The notes beneath the pieces are model-generated. The model saw only the letters and a program-made list of their open reading frames with translations. It had not been told where the DNA came from and made no database searches. Below, piece after piece: positions 44,325 through 53,472 of a stretch of 64,000 bases of DNA; positions within the stretch are counted from its first letter, which is position 1, and every line of letters begins with the position of its first letter. Origin of the DNA: Chitinophaga pinensis (GTDB taxonomy: Bacteria > Bacteroidota > Bacteroidia > NS11-12g > UBA955); the NCBI GenBank assembly GCA_945871905.1, contig CAMBXL010000002.1:198936-262935 (forward strand), written 5' to 3'. The translations under genes were made by a program, and so were the position numbers.

Positions 44325-45341
44325 ATGAGTGTAAAAGTAAAAAGTGCAAAACATTTCCAAGAAACATTTAATCAAATTCTTGAAAATCACATTCCTGCTA
44401 ATATTTCTTTGGCAAGGGAACTAAGCGAACTTTTAGACATCAGTTTGGACAGCGCTTACCGCAGGCTTAGAAATGAAACAGATTATACATTGAATGAAAC
44501 ATCCAAAATAGTTGAATATTTTAAAATTCCGTTTGAATCGTTGAATACAGAATTGAACAATGTGGTATCATTCACTGTAAATCACCTCAATAGCGACACC
44601 GAATCTTATCTTTCTTACCTCAATAATATGCTTACCAATCTTGAAAGATTGGCTTCCATGGAAGATGTCCATATTACCTTTGCAGCTGAAGATATTCCCG
44701 TTTTTTATCACTTTGGGTTTCCACAATTAATGGATTTTAAAATCAAATATTGGTTGAAATCCTTGATGAATGTCTCTGAATTCCAATATAAACATTACGA
44801 AAAGATTGACTTGCCAGAGGAAATCATTAATACCGCTAAAAAGATATTTTTAACCTATCAAACCATAGATTCAACAGAGGTTTGGACCAATGAAACGGTT
44901 ATTAGCACCATCAAACAAATTAAATATTATTATGACGCTGGCTTTTTTGATAAAACAGAAAGCGTTTTGGAAATCATTTCCCAATTAGAATCCATGATTC
45001 AATTAATCCAAAAAAACTGTGACATGGGTTATAAATTCAATCAAAATGATAGCATGACTTCCACAAAATTGCAGTTTTATTTAAGTGATGTAATGATTGG
45101 CACCAATTGTATTTTGGCAAAATCCAAACAAGTATCGGCCTCATTTATCAGTTACAGTTCATTTAATTTTATGCAAACCACCAATGCTAATTTCAATCAA
45201 CAAAATGAACAATGGTTGAACAACATTTTGGCTAAATCGACCTTGGTAAGTGGAGTCTCAGAAAAACAAAGAAATCAGTTCTTCAAAAGTATCTACAAGC
45301 AAATTGATGAATTAAAACAACACATCCTTGCGGAAGGTTAA
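44325..45341 (+). CDS. Putative HTH transcription regulator with uncharacterised all-helical C-terminal domain
   Basis: The 338-residue protein begins with a helix-turn-helix region (about 20-72: SLARELSELLDISLDSAYRRLRNETDYTLNETSKIVEYFKIPFE), which resembles a Cro/C1-type module. The remaining ~260 residues are predicted helical and repeat-like (ERLASMEDVHITFAAEDIPVFYHFGFPQ, KTESVLEIISQLESMIQLIQ) and match no domain I know. This architecture recurs in Bacteroidota. A 17-bp palindrome lies just after its stop, at the predicted promoter of the sugar operon, so it may control that operon. That link is inference. Confidence 0.75.
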   Translation: MSVKVKSAKHFQETFNQILENHIPANISLARELSELLDISLDSAYRRLRNETDYTLNETSKIVEYFKIPFESLNTELNNVVSFTVNHLNSDTESYLSYLNNMLTNLERLASMEDVHITFAAEDIPVFYHFGFPQLMDFKIKYWLKSLMNVSEFQYKHYEKIDLPEEIINTAKKIFLTYQTIDSTEVWTNETVISTIKQIKYYYDAGFFDKTESVLEIISQLESMIQLIQKNCDMGYKFNQNDSMTSTKLQFYLSDVMIGTNCILAKSKQVSASFISYSSFNFMQTTNANFNQQNEQWLNNILAKSTLVSGVSEKQRNQFFKSIYKQIDELKQHILAEG

Positions 45342-45342
45342 A

Positions 45343-45350
45343 TAAATTTG
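45343..45350 (+). promoter_or_regulatory. TAAATTTG -7 box for the sugar operon
   Basis: The box starts right after the stop of the HTH regulator gene and is followed without gap by a 17-bp palindrome; transcription would begin near 45357 with a leader of about 36 bases. Confidence 0.5.
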
Positions 45351-45367
45351 TAAAACCTAAGGTTTTA
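45351..45367. promoter_or_regulatory. 17-bp palindrome at the predicted transcription start (candidate operator)
   Basis: TAAAACCT-A-AGGTTTTA is a perfect inverted repeat with an 8-bp arm and single-base centre, directly after the -7 box. The loop is too short and there is no following T-run, so it is a poor terminator but a plausible dimer binding site. A second, longer inverted repeat uses GGTTT/AAACC and CCTAA/TTAGG between 45356 and 45392. Confidence 0.4.
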
Positions 45368-45392
45368 AATTAGATTCGAAACCAATTTAGGT

Positions 45393-46388
45393 ATGGAAAA
45401 AGCAACGCTTAAAAACGCAAGAGTACTTGTAACCGGAGGGGCCGGTTTTATTGGCAACAATTTGGTCCGAAAACTCTTGTCCGAAAATGTATCAAAAATA
45501 CTCATTATGGACAATCAATCCTCGGGTATGTCTGTGTTTTTACCTAATGACCCACGCATTGTTTTTGTGGGAATGGACATTGATAAAATGGATAAACTAA
45601 ACTTTGTTATTAATCAACATGAGTTTGATTATGTTTTTCATTTGGCAGCCCATTTTGCAAATCAAAACTCTGTCGACCACCCATTCAGTGACATTCAAAC
45701 AAACATTGTAGGAACTGTTGGTTTATTGGAAATACTAAAATCTCACAAAAGTTTGCAAAAATTTGTTTATGCCAGTAGCAGTTGTGTTTATGGCACTGCC
45801 GAACAAATGGATGAAAATACTTTTATTTATCCTTCGGAAACCCCATACTCTATCAATAAATATACGGCCGAACTGTACACCCAATACTACGCTCACTTGT
45901 TCCATGTTCCTACCGTTTCTATTCGTATTTTTAATACCTATGGTCCTTATGAATTGGCTGGAAAATACCGAAATGTAATTCCAAATTTTATTGAAAAAGC
46001 ACTGAACAATGAGGACTTAATCATTACAGGAACTGGAAAAGAAACCAGAGATTTTACCTATGTTGATGACCTTATTGATTTAATGATTTCTGCGGCACTT
46101 GGACCAAACAAAGACGGTGAAATTTTTAATGGTGGTACAGGAACAAAAACTGAAATCCTAAAAATGTCAGAAATAATAAAAGAAGCTACAGGTTCTTTGT
46201 CTAATATTATTTTTAAACCCGCTAGAGCATGGGACAAAGTAAAAGACAGAGTGTCCGATACTTCCAAATCTGCTTCAGAATTGGGCTATCAACCGAAAGT
46301 AAATATCGAAGAAGGGTTGCAAAAAACCATTAAATGGTACAAAGAAAACTACGATAAAGTTAAATCTTTAAAAAACTATTTCGAATAA
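45393..46388 (+). CDS. NAD-dependent nucleotide-sugar epimerase/dehydratase (extended SDR)
   Basis: This 331-residue protein has the Rossmann dinucleotide motif VTGGAGFIGNNLV (13-25), the SDR serine region in YASSSCVYG, and the catalytic YxxxK in TPYSINKYTAELY. IRIFNTYGPYE and the GNGTGTxT-like segment GGTGTKTEI are typical of GDP/UDP-sugar 4-epimerases and 4,6-dehydratases. It makes an activated sugar that the two following glycosyltransferases could use. The three genes are spaced by 0 and 2 bases and form one operon. Confidence 0.92.
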   Translation: MEKATLKNARVLVTGGAGFIGNNLVRKLLSENVSKILIMDNQSSGMSVFLPNDPRIVFVGMDIDKMDKLNFVINQHEFDYVFHLAAHFANQNSVDHPFSDIQTNIVGTVGLLEILKSHKSLQKFVYASSSCVYGTAEQMDENTFIYPSETPYSINKYTAELYTQYYAHLFHVPTVSIRIFNTYGPYELAGKYRNVIPNFIEKALNNEDLIITGTGKETRDFTYVDDLIDLMISAALGPNKDGEIFNGGTGTKTEILKMSEIIKEATGSLSNIIFKPARAWDKVKDRVSDTSKSASELGYQPKVNIEEGLQKTIKWYKENYDKVKSLKNYFE

Positions 46389-47147
46389 ATGACATTCAAT
46401 ATTTCAAGAAGAATATTAGTTGTATTACCCGCATACAATGAAGAAGAAAACATAGGTGACCTCCTTTCGCAGATACAATTTGCATTGGAAAATGACAGCA
46501 AAACAGACTATAAGGTATTTGTAGTAAATGACGGCAGTAGAGATAAAACCGAAGAAATAGTTAAAAAAATGTCTGAAACTATGCCAATTGAACTTATTGT
46601 TCACGAGGTTAATCAAGGATTAGGAGCCACTATTAGAGATGGATTATACAGGGCTGTCAATGACTCCAATAAAAATGATATCATCATTACTATGGATGCT
46701 GATGCTACTCATAATCCTGGACTTATTTTAAGACTCATGAGAATGATTATAGAGGGACATGATGTTGTTATTGCCTCAAGATTTCAACCGGGTGCAAGAG
46801 TTATTGGTTTGGTTTGGTATAGAAAATTATTAAGTATTTTAGCTTCTATTATCTTTAGAATAACCTACCCAATCAAAGGGGTTAAAGATTACACATGCGG
46901 CTACAGAGCTATTCGTGCCGATGTACTTAAAAGTGCAATGGATGAATATGGCGACAGGTTTTTCGACCAAGATGGTTTTCAAGCTTTGGTCGACATATTA
47001 CTAAAACTAAGAAAAAGAAAACTATTGTTCGGTGAAACCCCACTCATATTAAGATACGACCAAAAAGGTGGTATGAGTAAAATGAATGTCGGTAGAACTA
47101 TCAAAAAAACACTCATTCTAATTGTTAAAAGATTTTTTGTTAATTAA
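46389..47147 (+). CDS. Family 2 glycosyltransferase, polyprenyl-phosphate sugar synthase type (DPM1-like)
   Basis: This 252-residue enzyme has the family 2 opening LVVLPAYNEEENIGDLLSQI, the nucleotide-sugar motif VNDGSRDKT, the metal-binding MDADATHNPGLI, and a polytopic-free C-terminus (KMNVGRTIKKTLILIVKRFF). It should transfer a sugar from a nucleotide donor to polyprenyl phosphate. That fits the GT-C protein in the next gene, which would use the lipid-linked sugar. The start ATG directly follows the SDR stop (TAAATG). Confidence 0.9.
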   Translation: MTFNISRRILVVLPAYNEEENIGDLLSQIQFALENDSKTDYKVFVVNDGSRDKTEEIVKKMSETMPIELIVHEVNQGLGATIRDGLYRAVNDSNKNDIIITMDADATHNPGLILRLMRMIIEGHDVVIASRFQPGARVIGLVWYRKLLSILASIIFRITYPIKGVKDYTCGYRAIRADVLKSAMDEYGDRFFDQDGFQALVDILLKLRKRKLLFGETPLILRYDQKGGMSKMNVGRTIKKTLILIVKRFFVN

Positions 47148-47149
47148 TC

Positions 47150-49195
47150 ATGAATAAACAAACAGCTCCTAAAAAACCTGTTGTTAAAAATAACACAAAC
47201 GTTAAAACTAAAACGACTGTTTCTTTTATTGAAAAAAACGCACTCAAAATTGCGATAGTTTTGGCAGTATTTGCCCTATTCTTACGTTTATACCGCATAG
47301 GGTTTTTATCCCTTTGGGTCGACGAATACATGCATGCTATTGCCGCTATCAATGGTAAATTCAAGCATGGTGAAAACAATGGTATTTTGCTTACTTGGTT
47401 CAATACCTTTTTTAGTTTTATACTAGGGAAAACTGAATTTGCAATGCGTTTCCCTGTTGCTCTTTTAGGTGCTGCCCTAATTCCGACTGTGTATGTATTA
47501 GGTCAAAAAATCGCCAATTTCAGAGTTGGTTTAATGGCTGCATTGTTCTGTACTGTCTCACTGTATCTTATTTTTTGGAGTAGAGTTGACCGCCCTTATG
47601 GTATGGTAGCTACATTCTATATGCCGCTTTTATTGGTATTTTGGTTGCTATTAGAATCCAAATCGAAAACAGAAAATGCATTGTCGAAATTTGGGATTAA
47701 CCCAAAGTATATTCCTTGGCTAATATTGGCACTCGCACTTTCTATGATGAGTCAATTAATATGTTTCTTGTTTATTTTTTCTGCGGGTATGTATGGCACC
47801 TTGGCAGCTATAGATTCTTGGGTAACAAAAACAAGTAAACCATGGCAATTTAATGCTTACAACCTGTTGTTTGTACTCAATATCACCGCTATTATTTTGC
47901 TGCTTACTCCGTTTGGGAATCAAATAATGCGTCCAATTATAGAGCTTTTCTTACCTCCTAATATTGCCACATTAATATTACCAAATATGAAGGAAGTATT
48001 GGTACAATTTTCTGGCGAAAATTCTTCTAAATCTTTAGATGTGTACTTAGGCGTTATTAATACCGATTTCAAGGGTCTGAAATACTTTGCTTGGATTGGC
48101 TTTGTTGTTTCGTTTATCAAAAACCGAAAACTATCCTATTTCCTAATCTCTACTTTTGTAGTTCCATTCCTGCTTATGAGTTACGTATTTAGAGAGCCGG
48201 TTCATGCCAAATACCTAACTTATATTTATCCTGTATTTATGATAAGTGCAGCTTATACTCTTTATTTTATTGCATTTGTAGCTGCCAAATCTGTGAGTCA
48301 ATCGTTTTCTGAAAGCAATATTTCTTACAAAAATGCTATGCTAATTCTTTTTGTATTTTTAAGCTTAGGGGTTAGCAAAAGAAAAGATATTTCTGAAATG
48401 TTAAAAACAGAGAAACATGGCAATATTGTTCCGAAAGAAATTTCTGAAATTCACTTTGTTAATTGGAAACAACCCTGTTTATTTATCAAAGAACAGTATC
48501 AAAAAGGGGATGTTGTAATGGCAACCGTTCAACAAGCACCAAGTTTTTATTTGCAATTAGATACCGTAGTTTGGTTTCGCCAAATGCACTATGACGCAGC
48601 TCAGAAAAAATACGTCCCTAACCTTTCAGACAAAAGAGAAAAAAGCGCTTATACTTTTGAACAATTAGTCAAAACGGTTCAAAACAATCCTCGTGGTTGG
48701 TTATTGGCTGATTATTATTTTGACAATGCATTAACAGATCCTAGAGCCAAACAATTTGTAGAACAAAATTTTACATACCACTTTGAGGCTTGTGCTGATG
48801 GTGCAGTTAAAGTGTTTAGTTGGAATAAGGCCAAACCAAAATCTTACCAAAGTGCATTTGTCTTTGAGTTAGGGAAAAATCCAAATCAATCTGCCTCTAC
48901 TCCCTTTGGAATCAATATCAACCGTGCCGCTTTACCTCCCAAAGTGAATCTTTATTTACTAGCACAAGGTATAGACAGTAATTCCGAAGCTTATGTCATT
49001 ATAAACGACAACTCCAATAAAGCAGTTCCTATAAAAAGCAATGGCAAACCAAACCAAATTGACTATTGTGTGGCCGAAGTTGATGCTTCCTTGTTTGTAA
49101 ATGGAGAAAATAAAATTCAATTTGCCTACAATGATACTGAAGGAAATGGTGATCTTATCAAAGGTTTTGTTATCTTCAATATTGAAATAAGATAA
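47150..49195 (+). CDS. GT-C fold membrane glycosyltransferase (family 39/PMT_2-like)
   Basis: This 681-residue protein has a basic N-terminal extension (1-30; KKPVVKNNTNVKTKT), about 10-12 membrane helices up to residue ~425, the acidic first loop DEYMHAIAA (after FLSLWVDE), and a soluble C-terminal domain (about 430-681) with beta-rich end. GT-C enzymes of this family add sugar from a polyprenyl-phosphate carrier on the outer face of the inner membrane. With the SDR and DPM1-like genes it makes a full donor-to-acceptor path. It shares its general plan with the GT-C protein at 393-2171. Confidence 0.88.
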   Translation: MNKQTAPKKPVVKNNTNVKTKTTVSFIEKNALKIAIVLAVFALFLRLYRIGFLSLWVDEYMHAIAAINGKFKHGENNGILLTWFNTFFSFILGKTEFAMRFPVALLGAALIPTVYVLGQKIANFRVGLMAALFCTVSLYLIFWSRVDRPYGMVATFYMPLLLVFWLLLESKSKTENALSKFGINPKYIPWLILALALSMMSQLICFLFIFSAGMYGTLAAIDSWVTKTSKPWQFNAYNLLFVLNITAIILLLTPFGNQIMRPIIELFLPPNIATLILPNMKEVLVQFSGENSSKSLDVYLGVINTDFKGLKYFAWIGFVVSFIKNRKLSYFLISTFVVPFLLMSYVFREPVHAKYLTYIYPVFMISAAYTLYFIAFVAAKSVSQSFSESNISYKNAMLILFVFLSLGVSKRKDISEMLKTEKHGNIVPKEISEIHFVNWKQPCLFIKEQYQKGDVVMATVQQAPSFYLQLDTVVWFRQMHYDAAQKKYVPNLSDKREKSAYTFEQLVKTVQNNPRGWLLADYYFDNALTDPRAKQFVEQNFTYHFEACADGAVKVFSWNKAKPKSYQSAFVFELGKNPNQSASTPFGININRAALPPKVNLYLLAQGIDSNSEAYVIINDNSNKAVPIKSNGKPNQIDYCVAEVDASLFVNGENKIQFAYNDTEGNGDLIKGFVIFNIEIR

Positions 49196-49237
49196 TAATT
49201 TCATTTCATTATGTAAGTCATGTTGTTAGTTTAGCAC

Positions 49238-49245
49238 TAAATTTG
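49238..49245 (+). promoter_or_regulatory. TAAATTTG -7 box for the AsmA gene
   Basis: The box ends 26 bases before the ATG at 49272, predicting a leader of about 20 bases. Confidence 0.5.
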
Positions 49246-49271
49246 TACTAGACTTTGTTGTCTTAATTTCT

Positions 49272-51980
49272 ATGAAAAAAATACTTAAAATTACAGGTAT
49301 AACTCTGATTGTTATTCTGTTTGCTTTAATTGCTACCCCTTTCTTATTTAAGGGTAAAATAATTGAAGGCATTAAAAAAGAAGCCAATAAATCATTAAAT
49401 GCTGAATTTAACTTTGATGAAAATGCCATTGGACTCTCTTTAATCAAAAACTTTCCAAATGTGTCCCTAACTTTAGAGAGAGTAAGTATCGTAGGAAAAG
49501 ATTCATTTAAGGGTGACACTTTGGTTTATCTTCCAAAAATAAATGCACAACTTGACTTGATGTCCTTTTTCAAAGGCTCGAGTATAAAAATCAACAAAAT
49601 AGCACTTACTCAACCTTTTATTCAGCTTTTGGTGCTTAAAAATGGACAAAGCAATTGGGATATTACAATTCCAGATACCACTTCAACCGACAGTGACACG
49701 AGTTCAATGTTTGATATTAAACTTAAAAAGCTAAGCATTGAAAACGGTATCCTCAAATACAATGATGAATCATTGGGTTTTTCTACTTCACTTTACCAAT
49801 TTAACCACGACTTAAAAGGTGATTTCAATCAAGATAATTTTTTGTTAGAAACCATTACTGAAGTTGAAAAACTGACCATGAATTATGGTGGTATTAGTTA
49901 TTTATACAACATTAAATCTGCCATTAAAGCAAATTTAAACATGGACATGAAAAACATGAAATTCACGTTTTCCGACAATGATATTTTACTTAATGATTTA
50001 AACATTGGAGGTGAAGGTTATGTGGATATGAATGAAAATGACATGGATTTCGACATGGTTTTTAACACCAAAAAATCAGACTTTAAAACCTTCCTGTCTC
50101 TAATACCTGGCGTTTATTCATCAAACTTTAAAGACCTAAAAGCCAATGGAAAATTAGGTTTAAGCGGTTATTTTAAAGGTAAAATGACAGATACTCAAAT
50201 GCCTGGCTTTGGTTTAAAAATAGACATTGACAATGGTCAATTCAAATACCCCGATTTACCCAAATCACTCAACAATGTCTTTGTAAATTTAAATATCGAC
50301 AACTCAACAGGAGGTTCAGATGCTACAGTTGTTGACCTTAAAAGATTTGACATGATAATGGCAGGAGAACCTTTTAATGCTCAATTATTTGCCAAAAATT
50401 TTGAAACTAATCCATATATCAAAGGTTTTGTAAAAGGCGCCTTAAAACTGGATGAGTTTAGGAGTTTTATACCTTTGGACAATTCAACATTGATAACGGG
50501 TAAAATTACCAGTGATTTACAATTTGACGGATATACCAAAGACATTGAAAATTCAAATTACAATAAATTCAAAGCAAGCGGGAACTTAATGGCTCAAAAT
50601 TTCCAATTCAAAGATCCCGAAATGCTGAAACAAGGCACTAAATTAGAAACATTAATGAGTTTCTCTCCTCAAAAAGTTGACATTAAATACTTGAATGGAA
50701 CGGTTGGAATGAGCGACTTTGCTGTTGTTGGTTATTTAGATAATTTGTTCTCATATTTCACAAAAGATGAATTACTAACTGGTAAATTCAACTTACAATC
50801 CAACTACATTAATGCCAACGAATTTCTAACAGATGATGAAGTAGTGAAAGAACCAACCGTTAATGATACTGTATCTTTAGAAGCATTTGATGTTCCCGAA
50901 AATTTAGACTTTACTCTTAAATCACAAATCAATAAATTGGTATACGACAACCTTATTTTAACACAATTAAATGGGGATGTGATAATCAAAGAAAAACAAT
51001 TAATATTTAATCAATTAGCCGTTCAAATATTGGGTGGTTCAATGACATTAAATGGTGTTTACGATTCGCACCAACCTCAGTTTCCATTTAGTAATATCAA
51101 CTTTAATGTAAACTCTCTTGACATTATTAAAACCTACCAATATTTCGATATTGTTAAAAAATTAGCCCCTGTTGCTCAATACACTCAGGGTCTTTTTAAT
51201 TCGCAAATCAAACTGCAAAATAATTTCAATAAAGACTTGAGTGTCAATTACCCAACCGTAACTGGTGAACTACAAATAGGAATTTCTGGCGCTTCTTTAA
51301 AAAACATGCCGCTACTAAACCAATTGGCAAGTGAGTTAAAAATTACCAAATTAAACAACTTAAGTCTAAAAGACCTCAATTTTAAATTGAAAATTGACAA
51401 TGGCAAGGTGTTATTAGACAGTTTAAAAATGGCATTATGGCCGGGTGCAAATGCTAAGATAAGTGGTTTTTCGGCTTTAGACCAGAGCATTCAATACATT
51501 GCTAAATTGAGTATCCCTAGGAAAGATTTTGGAGAAGCCAATACTGTACTTAACTCACTAACGTCACAAACACGTTCCAAAGGCGTGAATTTAGAACTGA
51601 TTGATATTGTCAATGTTGATGTACTAATATCTGGATTCTTTTCTAAACCAATTTTTAAAGTAAGTTTGGCAGAAACCAAAAAGAAATTTGTAGATGATGT
51701 AAAATCTCAACTTAAGGATGAGGTCGAACAACGTAAAAAAGCATTGGAAGACGAAGCAAAACGAAGAGCTGAAATTCAAAAACAAAGAGTCAATGATTCT
51801 TTGATGAACCTAAAGCAACAAGCGGTTGATAGAGCGAATTTGGAAAAGAAAAAATTGGAAGAAAAAATTCGTTTGGAAAAACAATTAGCTGAAGAAAAAG
51901 CTAAAGCTGAGTTAGAAAAAGCCAAACAAGAAGCCGCCAAAAAGGCAAAAAAAGCCATTCTTGATGGACTAAAAAAATAA
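49272..51980 (+). CDS. AsmA-family inner-membrane protein (lipid-transport/biogenesis repeat family)
   Basis: This 902-residue protein has one N-terminal membrane helix (MKKILKITGITLIVILFALIATPF) and a long periplasmic region with repeating beta strands typical of the AsmA/TamB-like (chorein-type) fold, including the terminal SLKDLNFKLKIDNGKVLLDSLKM and KISGFSALDQSIQYIAKLSIP segments. The last ~110 residues are a highly charged coiled coil (EVEQRKKALEDEAKRRAEIQ). AsmA-like proteins are thought to carry phospholipids between the two membranes. It has its own promoter box and is convergent with the NFACT gene, one base apart. Confidence 0.9.
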   Translation: MKKILKITGITLIVILFALIATPFLFKGKIIEGIKKEANKSLNAEFNFDENAIGLSLIKNFPNVSLTLERVSIVGKDSFKGDTLVYLPKINAQLDLMSFFKGSSIKINKIALTQPFIQLLVLKNGQSNWDITIPDTTSTDSDTSSMFDIKLKKLSIENGILKYNDESLGFSTSLYQFNHDLKGDFNQDNFLLETITEVEKLTMNYGGISYLYNIKSAIKANLNMDMKNMKFTFSDNDILLNDLNIGGEGYVDMNENDMDFDMVFNTKKSDFKTFLSLIPGVYSSNFKDLKANGKLGLSGYFKGKMTDTQMPGFGLKIDIDNGQFKYPDLPKSLNNVFVNLNIDNSTGGSDATVVDLKRFDMIMAGEPFNAQLFAKNFETNPYIKGFVKGALKLDEFRSFIPLDNSTLITGKITSDLQFDGYTKDIENSNYNKFKASGNLMAQNFQFKDPEMLKQGTKLETLMSFSPQKVDIKYLNGTVGMSDFAVVGYLDNLFSYFTKDELLTGKFNLQSNYINANEFLTDDEVVKEPTVNDTVSLEAFDVPENLDFTLKSQINKLVYDNLILTQLNGDVIIKEKQLIFNQLAVQILGGSMTLNGVYDSHQPQFPFSNINFNVNSLDIIKTYQYFDIVKKLAPVAQYTQGLFNSQIKLQNNFNKDLSVNYPTVTGELQIGISGASLKNMPLLNQLASELKITKLNNLSLKDLNFKLKIDNGKVLLDSLKMALWPGANAKISGFSALDQSIQYIAKLSIPRKDFGEANTVLNSLTSQTRSKGVNLELIDIVNVDVLISGFFSKPIFKVSLAETKKKFVDDVKSQLKDEVEQRKKALEDEAKRRAEIQKQRVNDSLMNLKQQAVDRANLEKKKLEEKIRLEKQLAEEKAKAELEKAKQEAAKKAKKAILDGLKK

Positions 51981-51981
51981 G

Positions 51982-53472
51982 CTATTGTTTGTCTGGCTTT
52001 ACTAGTAAAGTTTTTTCGTTACTGACCGTTACATGTCCCTTTTCTGCACCTTTAATTTTGCGTACAAATTTTCTAAGTGTGTACATAACCGTAACCAAAC
52101 TTTGTTTCCTGTTTTTTGAATAGTAAGCCGCTAAAGATGCTCCCTTTTCTATGACTTTCAGCGGCAATTCTTTACCCTTCTTAACCTTTATTATCACATG
52201 ACTACCGCTTACATCCTTGGCATGGAGCCAAATGTCATTCTTATCACTGTAATAGTTTAATAACTTTTCATTGCTCTCAGCATGTTTACCAACTAATATG
52301 GAATAATCATCGATTGTAAAGAGTTTATAAGGCAAATCTTGAATAGAATCTGTTGCATTTTGCTCTTTTTTGTAAGGTTTTAGTTGTTTTAAATTTTCAG
52401 CATTGTGCAACTTTTCCTTTGTTAACCTCAACTGATCCAATTGCTGTTGGGCTTTGTCTATCTTACTGCTTAATTGTTGCAATAAATAAGGCCTTCCCTT
52501 CGATTTTCTGAAATATTTATTAGCATTTTCTACAGCATTTAACTTATTGTCATACGGCACCTCTATTGTAGTTTGGTTATAAATATCTAGCAAAACTTGT
52601 TTTGACAAATCTGGATTAATTTGATGCAAATTAGACAAAATAATGTGACCAATCTCTTCATCATTTCTTTGAATTTTAAGAGACTCTAATGCTTTTAGAT
52701 TGATTTGCAAATAAGCTTCTTTTTCTTGAATTTTTTTCTCAACTTGTTGTTGTAATTCACTTTTTTGCTGCTCATAAGTTTGTTTCCCTATGAATTGTCT
52801 CGTCCATTTACTAAACACCTCCAAAACGTTATTTTTATCATCGGCTGGTATAAATAAGTTAGTATTCTCCTCTGTTTCAAACCCTTTGATAGACCTTAGT
52901 TTATTGACTTCATTTGTAAATAGTTCTTCACTTGGATTGTTGTGGAGTTGATAAAATAAAGTTTCGGGCAAAAAGGAGTATTTCTTTTTGAATAAAGACA
53001 ACTCATTGAAAACATGTGGCTCAAAATCGAGCTGCCTATTCACTGAATTCTCGTTAAACACAAAATTCATATCCGTTTCTATGTGTTTGCAAAAATGCTC
53101 AATCGTTTGATTGTTGTGAATCAACATTACATTAGATTTTCTTCCAAAACATTTAAAAAAAAGGATGAAATTATTACTAAGTTGAATATGAAAACTTCTG
53201 TCAAAAGGATGCGTAATGACCGATTCAACGAAACTGTCTATTACTTCAATAAATTGGGGTTTAAACAATCTACTTTTCCCTATCATTTGTTCATCAATAT
53301 CAAATAATAATTCTCCATTAAAAAAATTACATTTCACAACTGTATTTTCAAAACAAATGATTAATTCATTAGGACTATTACTGAAACAATCGATAAGTTT
53401 AGAATGCTGTATTTTTTGATGCAATGCTTTCGCTATTGATTCAATGACAAAACAACTGTGGTGTGTAAGCAT
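51982..53472 (-). CDS. NFACT-family protein, RqcH-like ribosome quality-control factor
   Basis: The 496-residue protein has the NFACT family plan: an N-terminal domain with THPFDRSFHIQLSNNFILFF and GRKSNVMLI, a middle coiled coil (about 225-350), and a C-terminal NFACT-R/DUF814 domain (about 380-490: YSDKNDIWLHAKDVSGSHVI, KVIEKGASLAAYYSKNRK). In Bacillus, RqcH binds split 50S subunits with peptidyl-tRNA and recruits Ala-tRNA to add C-terminal Ala tails; its D-R pair is matched here by FDR. The start ATG shares a base with the stop of the upstream permease gene (TAATG). Confidence 0.9.
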   Translation of the reverse strand: MLTHHSCFVIESIAKALHQKIQHSKLIDCFSNSPNELIICFENTVVKCNFFNGELLFDIDEQMIGKSRLFKPQFIEVIDSFVESVITHPFDRSFHIQLSNNFILFFKCFGRKSNVMLIHNNQTIEHFCKHIETDMNFVFNENSVNRQLDFEPHVFNELSLFKKKYSFLPETLFYQLHNNPSEELFTNEVNKLRSIKGFETEENTNLFIPADDKNNVLEVFSKWTRQFIGKQTYEQQKSELQQQVEKKIQEKEAYLQINLKALESLKIQRNDEEIGHIILSNLHQINPDLSKQVLLDIYNQTTIEVPYDNKLNAVENANKYFRKSKGRPYLLQQLSSKIDKAQQQLDQLRLTKEKLHNAENLKQLKPYKKEQNATDSIQDLPYKLFTIDDYSILVGKHAESNEKLLNYYSDKNDIWLHAKDVSGSHVIIKVKKGKELPLKVIEKGASLAAYYSKNRKQSLVTVMYTLRKFVRKIKGAEKGHVTVSNEKTLLVKPDKQ

